Shown here: in pieces, positions 39,492 through 48,031 of the stretch | How positions within the stretch are numbered: position 1 is the stretch's first letter | How the letters are laid out: every line of letters starts with the position of its first letter | NCBI RefSeq assembly: GCF_013359775.1 | Contig: NZ_JABMCI010000067.1 | Span: 62,001-126,000 of the forward strand | Source of the DNA: Cellulomonas humilata | GTDB taxonomy: Bacteria > Actinomycetota > Actinomycetes > Actinomycetales > Cellulomonadaceae | Direction: 5' to 3' | Length of the DNA: 64,000 bases | Program-made: the position numbers and the translations under genes | Notes under the pieces: generated by a model | Seen by the model: the letters and a program-made list of their open reading frames with translations, nothing else | The model's database searches: none | What the model was told of the DNA's origin: nothing

Positions 39492-39594
39492 CTGAACAGA
39501 TGAGAAACGGCACGGTGAATCGGTTCGGGAAACCGGTTCCCCTGTTCAGGAGCGGCGACGCTGCCTAGCCTGGCCGACGAGCGGAAAGCGCTTC
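39492..39594 (+). promoter_or_regulatory. Regulatory region of the pectate lyase gene
   Basis: An inverted repeat CTGAACAG (39492-39499) / CTGTTCAG (39542-39549) encloses a palindrome AACCGGTT (39531-39538). A -10-like TAGCCT follows at 39566-39571, and a LacI-type centre AAGCGCTT within GAAAGCGCTTC lies at 39584-39594, just past the expected start. This suggests control by more than one regulator, including a LacI-family protein. Confidence 0.5.
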
Positions 39595-39689
39595 ACCACA
39601 GGGGTGCGGATCGGCCGGTCCGCCCCCGTCCTCGACGCCCTCCCGGACGTCGTCGGCTCATCTCCACTCGAGCATCCCCAGGGGGATCG

Positions 39690-41108
39690 ATGAGGATCCA
39701 GAAGAAGACCAGGCGGCTCGTCGCCGCGTTGGCATCAGGCATCACGCTCGCACTGGCCGGAGTCACGCTCGCGGCGCTGCCCGCCCAGGCCGCCACGGTC
39801 GACACCAGCGCCTACTACGTGCTCGTCAACCGCCAGAGCGCCAAGGCGCTCGAGGTGCGCGACTTCTCCACGGCCGACGGCGGCATCATGCAGCAGTGGA
39901 CCCGCAACGACGGGAACTGGCAGCAGTTCAAGTTCCTCGACTCGGGCTCCGGCTGGTACCGGCTGCAGAACCGGCACTCGGGCAAGGTGCTCGACGTGTG
40001 GGGCTGGAGCACCGCGGACGGCGGTGAGATCCGGCAGTACACGGACGCCAACGCGGCCAACCAGAAGTTCAAGCTGGTCGACTCCGAGGGCGGCCGCGTG
40101 CGGCTGGTGAACGAGCACAGCGGCAAGGCCGTCACGGTCACCGACCGGTCCACGGCCGACGGCGCCACGATCACGCAGCTCGCCGAGAAGAACCAGTACA
40201 ACCAGCAGTGGGAGCTGGTGAAGGTCGGCAGCGGCACGACGCCGACCACGCCGCCCACCAACCCGCCGGCCACCGGCCTCGTGGGCTGGGCGTCGCAGAA
40301 CGGCGGCACCACCGGCGGCGGCTCCGGGTCCACCACCACGGTGACCAGCTCGTCGGCCCTGTCCAGCGCGCTGTCCGGATCGGCGCCCGTCGTGCGCGTG
40401 CAGGGCACCATCTCCTGCTCGGGCATGCTCACCGTCGCGTCCAACAAGACGGTGCTCGGGGCCAGCGGCGCCAAGCTCGTCGGCTGCGGCCTGAACATCA
40501 AGAGCGCGAAGAACGTCATCGTCCGCAACCTGACGTTCGACGACTGGGGCGACGACGCCATCAACATCGAGACGTCGACCAACATCTGGATCGACCGCAA
40601 CACGTTCTTCACGGGCTACGACGGCTCGGTCGACACGAAGCGCGGCTCGGACTACGTGACGATCTCGTGGAACCACTTCGACGGCCAGGACAAGAACTCC
40701 CTGGTCGGCCACTCGGACGACAACGGGTCGCAGGACCGCGGCAAGCTGCGGGTGACCTACCACCACAACTGGTTCGACGGTACCAACCAGCGCAACCCGC
40801 GGGTGCGGTTCGGCAACCCGGTGCACGTGTTCAACAACCTGTACTCGAGCGTCGGCTCCTACGGCGTGGCGTCCACCATGGAAGGTGGCGTGCTCGTCGA
40901 GGGCAACTACTTCGAGAACACCGACGACACCTACCACCTCGGTGAGGGCTCGTCGCCCGCGGGCACGCTCGTCGCCCGCAACAACCACTTCGTCAACTCC
41001 TCGGCCGGTCAGACCGGGGGATCGGTGAAGGCCGTGACCTACTCGTACACGCTCGACACCGCCTCGTCGGTGAAGTCGATCGTGAGCGCGGGGGCCGGCG
41101 CCCGCTGA
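39690..41108 (+). CDS. Secreted pectate lyase (PL1) with CBM13 domain
   Basis: A 472-residue secreted enzyme that splits polygalacturonate by beta-elimination. A Sec signal peptide ends at PAQA-A (about residue 36). Residues 40-175 form a ricin-type beta-trefoil with three repeats (NRQSAKALEV, NRHSGKVLDV, NEHSGKAVTV), a carbohydrate-binding module. A Thr/Pro linker precedes the PL1 beta-helix with VDTKRGSDYVTISWNHF and the catalytic-arginine motif RNPRVRFG. The calcium-binding aspartates are in the family positions. It is the one clearly extracellular polysaccharide-degrading enzyme in the window. Confidence 0.94.
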   Translation: MRIQKKTRRLVAALASGITLALAGVTLAALPAQAATVDTSAYYVLVNRQSAKALEVRDFSTADGGIMQQWTRNDGNWQQFKFLDSGSGWYRLQNRHSGKVLDVWGWSTADGGEIRQYTDANAANQKFKLVDSEGGRVRLVNEHSGKAVTVTDRSTADGATITQLAEKNQYNQQWELVKVGSGTTPTTPPTNPPATGLVGWASQNGGTTGGGSGSTTTVTSSSALSSALSGSAPVVRVQGTISCSGMLTVASNKTVLGASGAKLVGCGLNIKSAKNVIVRNLTFDDWGDDAINIETSTNIWIDRNTFFTGYDGSVDTKRGSDYVTISWNHFDGQDKNSLVGHSDDNGSQDRGKLRVTYHHNWFDGTNQRNPRVRFGNPVHVFNNLYSSVGSYGVASTMEGGVLVEGNYFENTDDTYHLGEGSSPAGTLVARNNHFVNSSAGQTGGSVKAVTYSYTLDTASSVKSIVSAGAGAR

Positions 41109-41112
41109 CCGA

Positions 41113-41152
41113 CGATGGCCCGCGGCGGACCCCTCACCGCCGCGGGCCATCG
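41113..41152 (+). terminator. Pectate lyase terminator
   Basis: A perfect 15-bp stem, CGATGGCCCGCGGCG (41113-41127) pairing with 41138-41152 around a ten-base loop, six bases after the stop codon. Confidence 0.88.
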
Positions 41153-41172
41153 CACAGCGCACGGACAGGTAG

Positions 41173-41212
41173 CTCCGAGGATCCTCGGAGAACCCCCACC
41201 CAGACTCGTCTC
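41173..41212 (+). promoter_or_regulatory. 18-bp perfect palindrome and promoter
   Basis: CTCCGAGGATCCTCGGAG (41173-41190) is a perfect palindrome. A -10-like CAGACT at 41201-41206 lies six bases before the ATG, so the palindrome covers the expected -35. It looks like a repressor site for the flavin module that follows; the regulator is not in the neighbourhood. Confidence 0.65.
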
Positions 41213-42577
41213 ATGACCACGTCGACCTGGGAGGCGCCCCCCGTGGCGCCGACCGCCCAGCCGCGACCGACCCGCACCGTCAGCGGCGTCCTGCCGACGC
41301 TCTGGCTCGGCGTCGTCGCGGTGCTGGCGTTCTGGTGGGCGGGCACGACCGCGGCCACCGGCACGACTCCCGGTGGCGCACTCATGTCGCTCGGCGAGCT
41401 GTCCGGGCTGCTCGCCTCGTACCTCGTCTGTGCGCAGCTGCTGCTCATCGGGCGCGTGCCCTGGTTCGAGCGGGGGATCGGCTTCGACCGGCTCGTGGCC
41501 TGGCACCGGTCGCTCGGCACGTCCGTGGTCCTGCTCGTGCTCACGCACGTGGTCCTGATGATCGTCGGCGGGTCGCTGCTGGACGGTCTGAGCGTGTGGT
41601 CCGAGGTGCCCTCGGTGCTGGCGACGCAGCCGTACCTGTGGCCCGCACTGATCGGCACGGTCCTGTTCCTCGCCGTCGGGGTGTCCAGCGCCCGGCTCGC
41701 CCGGCAGCACCTGTCGTACGAGGTCTGGTTCGCGGTGCACCTGTCGATCTACGTGGGGATCTTCCTCGCGTTCGCCCACCAGGTGGCCGGCGGCACCCAC
41801 TTCGTCGGCTCGCCGGTGGCCCGCGGCCTCTGGATCCTGCTCTACGCCGGGACGGCCGCGGCGCTGCTGACCTGGCGCGTGGTCCTGCCGCTGATGTCGC
41901 ACCGCCGGTACGCGATGCGCGTGTCCGCGGTGGTGCCCGAGGCCGACGGGCTGGCGAGCGTCTGGGTGCACGGCCGGGGGCTCACGCGACTGGAGGCCCG
42001 CGGCGGGCAGTTCTTCCTGGTCCGCTTCCTCACCCCCGGCCACCGGGCGACGGCGCACCCGTACTCGCTGTCCATGGCGCCGACCGACGACCACCTGCGG
42101 TTCACCGTGGGGGCGCTCGGGGACCACTCGTCGGCGGTCACGGACCTGCGGCCCGGCACCCGGGTGCAGGTCGAGGGGCCGTTCGGGCACTTCACCGCGG
42201 ACCAGGCGAGGTCCGACCGCGTGCTCCTCGTGGCCGGCGGCGCGGGGATCGGGCCGGTGCGTGCGCTCGCGGAGGAGCTGCTCGACCAGGGCCGCCAGGT
42301 CGTCGTCCTGCACCGCGCGCACGACGCCGCCGGCCTGGCGCTGGCCGCCGAGTTCACGCCGTCGCCGAGCCTGACCTACCTGCCGGTCCCCGGTCGCCGT
42401 GCCCACCTCGGCCACGACCCGCTCGCCCCGCAGCACCTGCGCTGGCTGGTCCCCGACATCGCCTCGCGCGACGTCTTCGTGTGCGGCCCGCCCGCGATGG
42501 CCGACGCCGTCGCCCGCTCCGCCCGCGCCCTCGGGGTGCCGCGGTCCGCCATCCACCGAGAGGAGATCGACTCATGA
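41213..42577 (+). CDS. Ferric-reductase-like membrane flavocytochrome
   Basis: A 454-residue protein: six predicted membrane helices with haem-ligand histidines (AWHRSLGTSVVLLVLTHVV and FAVHLSIYVGIFLAFAHQV), then a cytoplasmic FAD domain (HPYSLSMAP) and NAD(P)-binding domain (VAGGAGIGPVRAL, ending FVCGPPAMADAV). It should pass electrons from NAD(P)H through FAD and haem across the membrane. The next gene, overlapping by four bases, encodes a flavinylated protein on the outer side, the likely acceptor. Confidence 0.9.
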   Translation: MTTSTWEAPPVAPTAQPRPTRTVSGVLPTLWLGVVAVLAFWWAGTTAATGTTPGGALMSLGELSGLLASYLVCAQLLLIGRVPWFERGIGFDRLVAWHRSLGTSVVLLVLTHVVLMIVGGSLLDGLSVWSEVPSVLATQPYLWPALIGTVLFLAVGVSSARLARQHLSYEVWFAVHLSIYVGIFLAFAHQVAGGTHFVGSPVARGLWILLYAGTAAALLTWRVVLPLMSHRRYAMRVSAVVPEADGLASVWVHGRGLTRLEARGGQFFLVRFLTPGHRATAHPYSLSMAPTDDHLRFTVGALGDHSSAVTDLRPGTRVQVEGPFGHFTADQARSDRVLLVAGGAGIGPVRALAEELLDQGRQVVVLHRAHDAAGLALAAEFTPSPSLTYLPVPGRRAHLGHDPLAPQHLRWLVPDIASRDVFVCGPPAMADAVARSARALGVPRSAIHREEIDS

Positions 42578-43128
42578 GCACGCCACGCTGGCGCGGCACC
42601 CTGATCTACGCGGGGTCCCTGGCCGCCATGGGAGCCGCGGGCTTCGCGAAGTTCGCCGTGCTGACGCCCGCGGACACGGTCGCGGAGTCGAGCACGGACG
42701 GCATGGCCGCGTCCGTCCCCGCATCGGACGACATGTCCGCGTCCGACGACGACGCGGCGGGTTCCGACGACGACACTGCGGCGGCCGACTCGGGGCAGGC
42801 AGGGTCCACCACCGACCCCGCCACGAGCACCGACACCGGCTCGACCACGAGCGACACCGTCACGGTCGTCGGCTCCTCGGTGCAGACGAGGTACGGACCC
42901 GTGCAGGTGTCGGTCACGTTCGCCGCGGGCCAGATCACCGACGTGCAGGTCCTCCAGGTCCCCGGCGGCCACCACGAGAGCGTCCAGATCAACGCGCGAG
43001 CGACGCCGATCCTCGCGCAGGAGGTGGTCGACGCCCAGTCGGCGCAGATCGACACCGTGTCCGGTGCCACCTACACCTCGGAGGCGTACGCCGAGTCCGT
43101 GCAGTCCGCCATCGACCAGCAGGGCTGA
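42574..43128 (+). CDS. FMN-binding domain protein with flavinylation motif
   Basis: A 184-residue protein. The N-terminal helix (about 10-30) is a signal anchor, followed by a flexible linker rich in Asp, Ser, Thr and Ala (36-90) and one FMN_bind domain (about 95-184). The motif D160-TV-SGA-T166 is the ApbE target, so FMN should be joined covalently to Thr166. The domain lies outside the membrane and probably takes electrons from the preceding flavocytochrome. Confidence 0.9.
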   Translation: MSTPRWRGTLIYAGSLAAMGAAGFAKFAVLTPADTVAESSTDGMAASVPASDDMSASDDDAAGSDDDTAAADSGQAGSTTDPATSTDTGSTTSDTVTVVGSSVQTRYGPVQVSVTFAAGQITDVQVLQVPGGHHESVQINARATPILAQEVVDAQSAQIDTVSGATYTSEAYAESVQSAIDQQG

Positions 43129-43131
43129 CGC

Positions 43132-43863
43132 GTGCGCCACCTGGAGCTGGTGATGGGCATCCCGATGTCCGTGGACGTCCGCGGCGCGCTGGACGAGCAG
43201 GCCGAACGCGCCGCGGTCCGGGACGCGTTCGACCGGATGCACGACGCCGACCGCCGGTTCAGCCGGTTCCAGCCGGGCAGCGAGGTGAGCCGGTACGACG
43301 ACGGCGTGGACGCCAGCACCGACCTTCGCGAGGTCCTCGACATCGCCGCGCGCTTCGGCGACCTCTCCGGCGGCGCGTTCTCGGTCCGCCGGCCCGACGG
43401 CACGCTGGACACCGACGGCGTCGTCAAGGGCTGGGCCGCCCAGCGGGCCGCCGACACGCTGACGGCCGCCGGGCTGACCACCTTCTGCCTGAACGCGGGC
43501 GGCGACGTCGTGGTCCGGGGCGAGCCCGAGCCGGGCCGCGGCTGGAACGTCGGCGTGCGGGACCCGGACGACCCCGACGCGTTCCTCACGGTGCTGGAGG
43601 TGCGCGACGGGGCGGTGGCCACGTCCGGCACCTACGAGCGCGGCGAGCACGTCTGGGACGGCCGCACCGGACAGGCCGCGACCGGGCTGCGCGCGGCCAC
43701 CGTCGTGGCGGCCGACCTCACGACCGCCGACGTGCTGGCCACCTGCGTGCTGGCCCTGGGTCTCGACGGGATCGCGTGGGCGGCGCAGCACGGCGCCGCC
43801 GCGGTGCTCGCCGTGGACGCCGACGGTGAGCTGGTCACGGCGGTCCAGGCCGCTCCTGCGTGA
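43132..43863 (+). CDS. apbE: FAD:protein FMN transferase
   Basis: A 243-residue ApbE, which moves FMN from FAD onto Thr of the SGAT motif. NAGGDVVVRGE and the C-terminal TSGTYERGEHVWDGRTG match the family. It is shorter than the roughly 340-residue enterobacterial enzyme and lacks a signal peptide, so flavin transfer may occur in the cytoplasm. The GTG starts three bases after the FMN-binding protein gene, and the three genes form one operon. Confidence 0.92.
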   Translation: MRHLELVMGIPMSVDVRGALDEQAERAAVRDAFDRMHDADRRFSRFQPGSEVSRYDDGVDASTDLREVLDIAARFGDLSGGAFSVRRPDGTLDTDGVVKGWAAQRAADTLTAAGLTTFCLNAGGDVVVRGEPEPGRGWNVGVRDPDDPDAFLTVLEVRDGAVATSGTYERGEHVWDGRTGQAATGLRAATVVAADLTTADVLATCVLALGLDGIAWAAQHGAAAVLAVDADGELVTAVQAAPA

Positions 43864-44088
43864 TCGCGGCGCCGGGAAGCCCGTCCGCGCGCGCAGCGGC
43901 GCTGACCGACCCGCCGTGCTGGGCGGCGACCTCCCCGGCAGGTCCGTCGTGGCTGCCCGTGAGCATGCGGACCGTGCCCACCTCGGTGGGTGCCGTCGTC
44001 CACGTGTCCTCCCCGCTGGGTACGGCCCGGCACCGTACGGTGGCCGTACTCGCCCCGAGCACCGGGACGGACGACACGAGGAGACGCG

Positions 44089-44730
44089 ATGCCCGGACGG
44101 TCTCGCCGCATCGCCGGCCTGGTCGCCGGCACCGCCCTGCTGCTGGCGTCGTGCGCCGACGGCGGACCTGCGACGCCCTCGCAGACGGCGACGACGACCC
44201 CGCCCGCTCCGAGCGCGAGCGCCACGCCGACCACGGACCCGGTGCCGACGGCGGTGGCCACCGAGACCGAGGAGCCCGTCCCGTTCCCGGCGGACCTGGA
44301 GCCCGACGAGCAGGCGTCGTCGGACGGCGCGATACTGACCCTGACCGACGTGACCACCGGCGAGCACGACGGCTACGACCGCGTGGTCTTCCGGTTCGGC
44401 GGGACCGGCGCGCCCGGGTGGATGGTGCGCTACGTGGACCGCGCGACCGACGACCCCGCGGACACGGTGCTCGACATCGCCGGCGACGGCACCCTGGCGG
44501 TCACCCTGCTCGGGGTGCAGATCCCCGACACCACGGGCATCCCCGAGTGGAGCGGGACCAACCCGATCCTCACGCCCGGGTACACGACCCTGCGCGAGGT
44601 GAACGTGCGCGGTCAGTTCGAGGGGCAGGAGCTCGCGTTCCTCGGCCTCGACACGGCCGACCACCCGTTCCGCGTCTTCGCGCTCGCCGACCCCGCCCGC
44701 GTGGTGGTCGACGTCCGGCACGACGGCTGA
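44089..44730 (+). CDS. Lipoprotein with AMIN-like domain
   Basis: A 213-residue lipoprotein. The lipobox is LLASC (Cys22), a Thr/Pro/Ala linker runs to about residue 75, and the remainder matches actinobacterial AMIN-like domains (DRVVFRFGGTGAPGWMVRYV, ADPARVVVDV). AMIN domains bind cell-wall or surface sugars; the role here is unknown. A GAGGAG site supports the ATG. The 225-bp spacer before it contains GTACGG/CCGTAC repeats. Confidence 0.82.
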   Translation: MPGRSRRIAGLVAGTALLLASCADGGPATPSQTATTTPPAPSASATPTTDPVPTAVATETEEPVPFPADLEPDEQASSDGAILTLTDVTTGEHDGYDRVVFRFGGTGAPGWMVRYVDRATDDPADTVLDIAGDGTLAVTLLGVQIPDTTGIPEWSGTNPILTPGYTTLREVNVRGQFEGQELAFLGLDTADHPFRVFALADPARVVVDVRHDG

Positions 44731-44737
44731 CGGTCGA

Positions 44738-45607
44738 TCAGGCGGGGAGCGCCTCGCACACGTCCACCAGCCGGGCGCGCAGCAGGTTCCCCCGCTCGGC
44801 GAACACCCGCTGCCGGGCGACGTACTCCGCCTTGCCCTCGGGCGTCTCGATGCTCACGGGATCGAGCCCGTAGGTGGTGACGTCGTACGGCGACGCCTGC
44901 ATGTCCAGCGTGCGGATGTCGCGTGCCAGCTCGAAGCAGTCCAGCAGCAGGGTCCCCGGCACCGCAGGCCCCAGCTTGGTGGCCCACTTGTAGACGTCCA
45001 TCCCCGCGTGCAGGCAGCCGGGCTGCTCCATCGCGGTCATCGAGGAGCGCGTCGGCCGCAGCGTGTTGCGCTCCACCGCGTCGGGCGTGAAGAAGCGGTA
45101 GGCGTCGAAGTGGGTGCAGCGGATCTTGTGGGCCTCGACGACGGCGTCGGTGCCGGCCGGCCCGAGCCGTAGGGGGAGCGGGTGGCGGTGCTCGTCGGTC
45201 TCCCGGTAGACCATCGCCCACTCGTGCAGGCCGAAGCAGCCGGTGGCCGCCGGACGGGAGAGCGTGGCGGTCAGCAGGGCGTGGACGAACCGGACGGCCT
45301 CACCGCGGTCGACGACGAACGCGTCCACGTCGAGCCGGACCGTGCCGTCGTCGGACGTCCGGTACCAGCGCCACCCGGCGTGCGGGGCGGGCGGCTCGAG
45401 CGCGACGCCGACCCCGGGGTGCCAGCGGCGCAGCGCGGCGGGGGTGACCGGGTAGTACTCGAACAGGAAGTCCTCGATCGCGTGCTTCTGCTGGCGGGAC
45501 CGGCGCTCGCGGCGCCCGGCGGTGAAGGCGTCGGCCCGCTCGCCGTGCGTGGCCGCGAGCGACTGCCAGGTGGCGGCGTCGAGCGCGGGCGCGGCGGTCA
45601 GGGGCAC
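44738..45607 (-). CDS. Conserved actinobacterial protein, function unknown
   Basis: A 289-residue soluble protein with conserved blocks RRSRQQKHAIEDFLFEYYP, GLHEWAMVY and MEQPGCLHAGMDVYKWATKL. Close relatives are often labelled 3-methyladenine DNA glycosylase, but no known glycosylase motif is visible and I do not adopt that name. TACCCT lies six bases before the GTG, the leaderless pattern. Confidence 0.75.
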   Translation of the reverse strand: MPLTAAPALDAATWQSLAATHGERADAFTAGRRERRSRQQKHAIEDFLFEYYPVTPAALRRWHPGVGVALEPPAPHAGWRWYRTSDDGTVRLDVDAFVVDRGEAVRFVHALLTATLSRPAATGCFGLHEWAMVYRETDEHRHPLPLRLGPAGTDAVVEAHKIRCTHFDAYRFFTPDAVERNTLRPTRSSMTAMEQPGCLHAGMDVYKWATKLGPAVPGTLLLDCFELARDIRTLDMQASPYDVTTYGLDPVSIETPEGKAEYVARQRVFAERGNLLRARLVDVCEALPA

Positions 45608-45642
45608 GTCTCCAGGGTAGGCGAGCCTGACAGACTGACCGC

Positions 45643-46029
45643 GTGCTGATCCTCGCCTCGGTGTTCGCCGTCCTCGCCGCCCTGCTGCACGTCCTGTTCT
45701 TCGCGTACGAGTCGGTGCTCTTCGAGCGGCCGGACGTCCACGCGAGGTTCCAGACGCGCACCGAGGACGTCCCCGCGGTGAAGCCGTGGGCGTACAACCA
45801 GGGCTTCTACAACCTGTTCCTCGCCATCGGCGCCCTCGTCGGCGTCGGCCTCGCGCTCGCGGGGCAGGAGTCGGTCGGCCTGGCCCTGATCCTGCTGGCC
45901 TGCGGGTCGATGCTCGCCGCGGCGCTCGTGCTCGTCGCGACCAACCGCCGCATGGCTCGGGCCGCCGCGACGCAGGGCACGTTCCCTCTGCTCGCGGTCG
46001 TCTTCGCCGTGGGCGCGCTCGTCGCCTGA
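45643..46029 (+). CDS. DUF1304 membrane protein
   Basis: A 128-residue protein with four predicted helices and the DUF1304 block VKPWAYNQGFYNLFLAIGA. Function is unknown. It is divergent from the preceding gene by 35 bases; CAGACT six bases before its GTG and TACCCT on the other strand form back-to-back leaderless promoters. Confidence 0.88.
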   Translation: MLILASVFAVLAALLHVLFFAYESVLFERPDVHARFQTRTEDVPAVKPWAYNQGFYNLFLAIGALVGVGLALAGQESVGLALILLACGSMLAAALVLVATNRRMARAAATQGTFPLLAVVFAVGALVA

Positions 46030-46101
46030 CGTCCCACCCCCAACGCCGCTGCGGTCGACGGACGTTATGGGTGCAGGACGTCGTCGCGAGAGGTGCGTGG
46101 T

Positions 46102-46656
46102 GTGAGCAGACGGTGGGAGGACCTGCTGGAGCAGGTCGCGCGCGAGCGCTATCAGCGTCTGGTCGCTCACGCGACGCTGGTGTCGGCCTCGCCGTCGGAC
46201 GCCCAGGACCTGGTGCAGGAGGCGCTGATCGCCGCGTTCTCCGGGCGCGCCAGGTTCGGGTCCGTCGAGCAGGCGGAGGCGTACGTGCGCCGCGCCATCG
46301 CGTCCCGGGCGATCGACGCCGGCCGCCGCAGGACGCGGGAGGCCCGCCTGCTGGCCCGCGCCGCGGCGCAGACCCCCGAGGTCGTCCGGCACGACGACCG
46401 GCTCCCCGGCGCCGACGTCGTCCGGGCGCTGGCCACGCTCAGCCCGCGGGAGCGCGCGTGCGTGGTCCTGCGGCAGATGGAGGACCTGTCCGTCGTGGAG
46501 ACCGCCAGTGCGCTCGGGCTGTCCGAGGGTGCGGTCAAGCGGTACACGTCCGACGGGCTCGCGCGGCTGAACGCTGAGCTCGGCAGCACGGCGGTCGCAG
46601 TGGAGCGGATCCCCGTCACCCAGCTGACTCCGACGGAGGTGCGTCGTGACCGATGA
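46102..46656 (+). CDS. ECF sigma factor, SigE-like actinobacterial family
   Basis: A 184-residue sigma-70 family protein. Region 2 is SASPSDAQDLVQEALIAAFS, and region 4 is the helix-turn-helix LSVVETASALGLSEGAVKRYTSDGLA. GTG at 46102 has GAGAGG eight bases upstream; an in-frame GTG at 46093 is possible. It overlaps the next gene by 11 bases. This pairing resembles the SigE-family groups of actinobacteria in which the partner gene encodes a membrane-anchored protein. Confidence 0.88.
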   Translation: MSRRWEDLLEQVARERYQRLVAHATLVSASPSDAQDLVQEALIAAFSGRARFGSVEQAEAYVRRAIASRAIDAGRRRTREARLLARAAAQTPEVVRHDDRLPGADVVRALATLSPRERACVVLRQMEDLSVVETASALGLSEGAVKRYTSDGLARLNAELGSTAVAVERIPVTQLTPTEVRRDR

Positions 46657-48031
46657 CCTGCACGCCCTGCTGGCTCAGGCGTCCGACGAGATCGAGGGTG
46701 CTGCGCCGGCGCTGGACGCCGGCCGGCTGGGCGTGGTCCGGTCGGCGGCCCGTCGCCGGCGGATCACGCGGCGGACGGCTGAGTCGTTCGCGGGCGTCGG
46801 GGTGGTGGGCGCGCTCGGGGTCGGCCTGTGGTTCGGGCTGGGCCAGCAGCCGCCGGAGCCGGTGGTGCCCGTCGTGACCCCGACGGTCATCCCGACCCCC
46901 ACCACGACGCCGAGCCCGACCCCCACGACGGCCCCGACACCGACCGGGCCGGTGACCCGGGCGGAGTCGATCGACGACGCGACCGTGATCGCGCGGCTGA
47001 GCGCCCCGAGGACGGGGGAGGTGTGGCAGACGCCGACGCCGGCGCCGGACATGACCCAGCTGCGGCAGTTCGACGAGGACACATCACCGGTCTTCCTCGT
47101 GGGCACTCGCGGCGCGTCGTCGATCTACCTGACGACGTACGAGCAGCTCGGCACGTGGTTCGTCAGCGGGCTCTACGAGGTCGACGCGCAGGGCGCCCGG
47201 CTGATCGCGTGCCCGAGCGCGCGCACCACCGACCCGTGCGCCTCCGAGGTGAACATCTCCCTGCCCCCGGGGGTCGTGCGGGACGTGGAGACGTTCTACG
47301 ACACGCTGACGCTGCCGACGTCGATCGACCTGGGAGACGACTTCCGGGTGACGACGACGAGCACCATCGGGTCGCCGTTCTACCCGTCCTCGCTCTACGG
47401 AGACGCCGACCCGCTCATGGACGACACGTTCGAGCACCGGGTCCTGCGCGAGCCCGGTCCGGTCGCGCTCGCGGTCCGGGTGCGGGAGGCGTCGGTGCCG
47501 GGACTGACCAACCTCACCTACGGGATCCTGACGCCGTTGGGCACGTTCCTCCGGCTCCAGCCGGGCGACGTCCCGGGCGGGGACTTCACGGCGATCCGCT
47601 GGGACGACGGAGTCGCGCGTGGAGCACCGGACCCCGTGGACGAGTACGACGACCCGGACGTGACCATGGCGCCCGGCGGGCAGAGCTGCGTCGCGACGAC
47701 GTACTCGCAGGAAGACGCGCACGTGGCCGCGGACTGGCGCCCCGCGGGGACGACGCCCGACGGGCACCGGGTCTACGTGCCGGTGGCCGGCGGGAACCCG
47801 GTCTCGCGGGCGGTGCGGGCGTGGCACGAGGACAACTCGTCGACCATCGCGCCCGAGGGCGTGCAGGGCGACGAGTACGGGGCCGTGCACGGCGCCGCAG
47901 CGGGCTACCCGTACACCACCGACGCGGCGTTCCTCGAGGCGAACGCCCTGTTCGCGCTGCAGGGTCCAGCCGGCGAGTGGCTGCTGGGCATGCGGTCCGA
48001 CGCCGCCAACATCGTCTACGAGTGCGCCTGA
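46646..48031 (+). CDS. Membrane-anchored partner of the ECF sigma factor
   Basis: A 461-residue protein: a 45-residue cytoplasmic N-terminus, one helix (about 50-67), a Thr/Pro linker of about 30 residues, then a large extracytoplasmic domain of no recognised family. The four-base-plus overlap with the sigma gene and single-pass topology suggest an anti-sigma or sensing role, but no zinc-binding anti-sigma motif is visible. GGAGG at 46636 supports the GTG start. The 3' end overlaps the convergent next gene by 16 bases. Confidence 0.7.
   Translation: MTDDLHALLAQASDEIEGAAPALDAGRLGVVRSAARRRRITRRTAESFAGVGVVGALGVGLWFGLGQQPPEPVVPVVTPTVIPTPTTTPSPTPTTAPTPTGPVTRAESIDDATVIARLSAPRTGEVWQTPTPAPDMTQLRQFDEDTSPVFLVGTRGASSIYLTTYEQLGTWFVSGLYEVDAQGARLIACPSARTTDPCASEVNISLPPGVVRDVETFYDTLTLPTSIDLGDDFRVTTTSTIGSPFYPSSLYGDADPLMDDTFEHRVLREPGPVALAVRVREASVPGLTNLTYGILTPLGTFLRLQPGDVPGGDFTAIRWDDGVARGAPDPVDEYDDPDVTMAPGGQSCVATTYSQEDAHVAADWRPAGTTPDGHRVYVPVAGGNPVSRAVRAWHEDNSSTIAPEGVQGDEYGAVHGAAAGYPYTTDAAFLEANALFALQGPAGEWLLGMRSDAANIVYECA

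Noticed and set aside
44738..45607. Annotation as 3-methyladenine DNA glycosylase
   Set aside because: Relatives carry this label, but none of the known glycosylase folds or motifs is visible.
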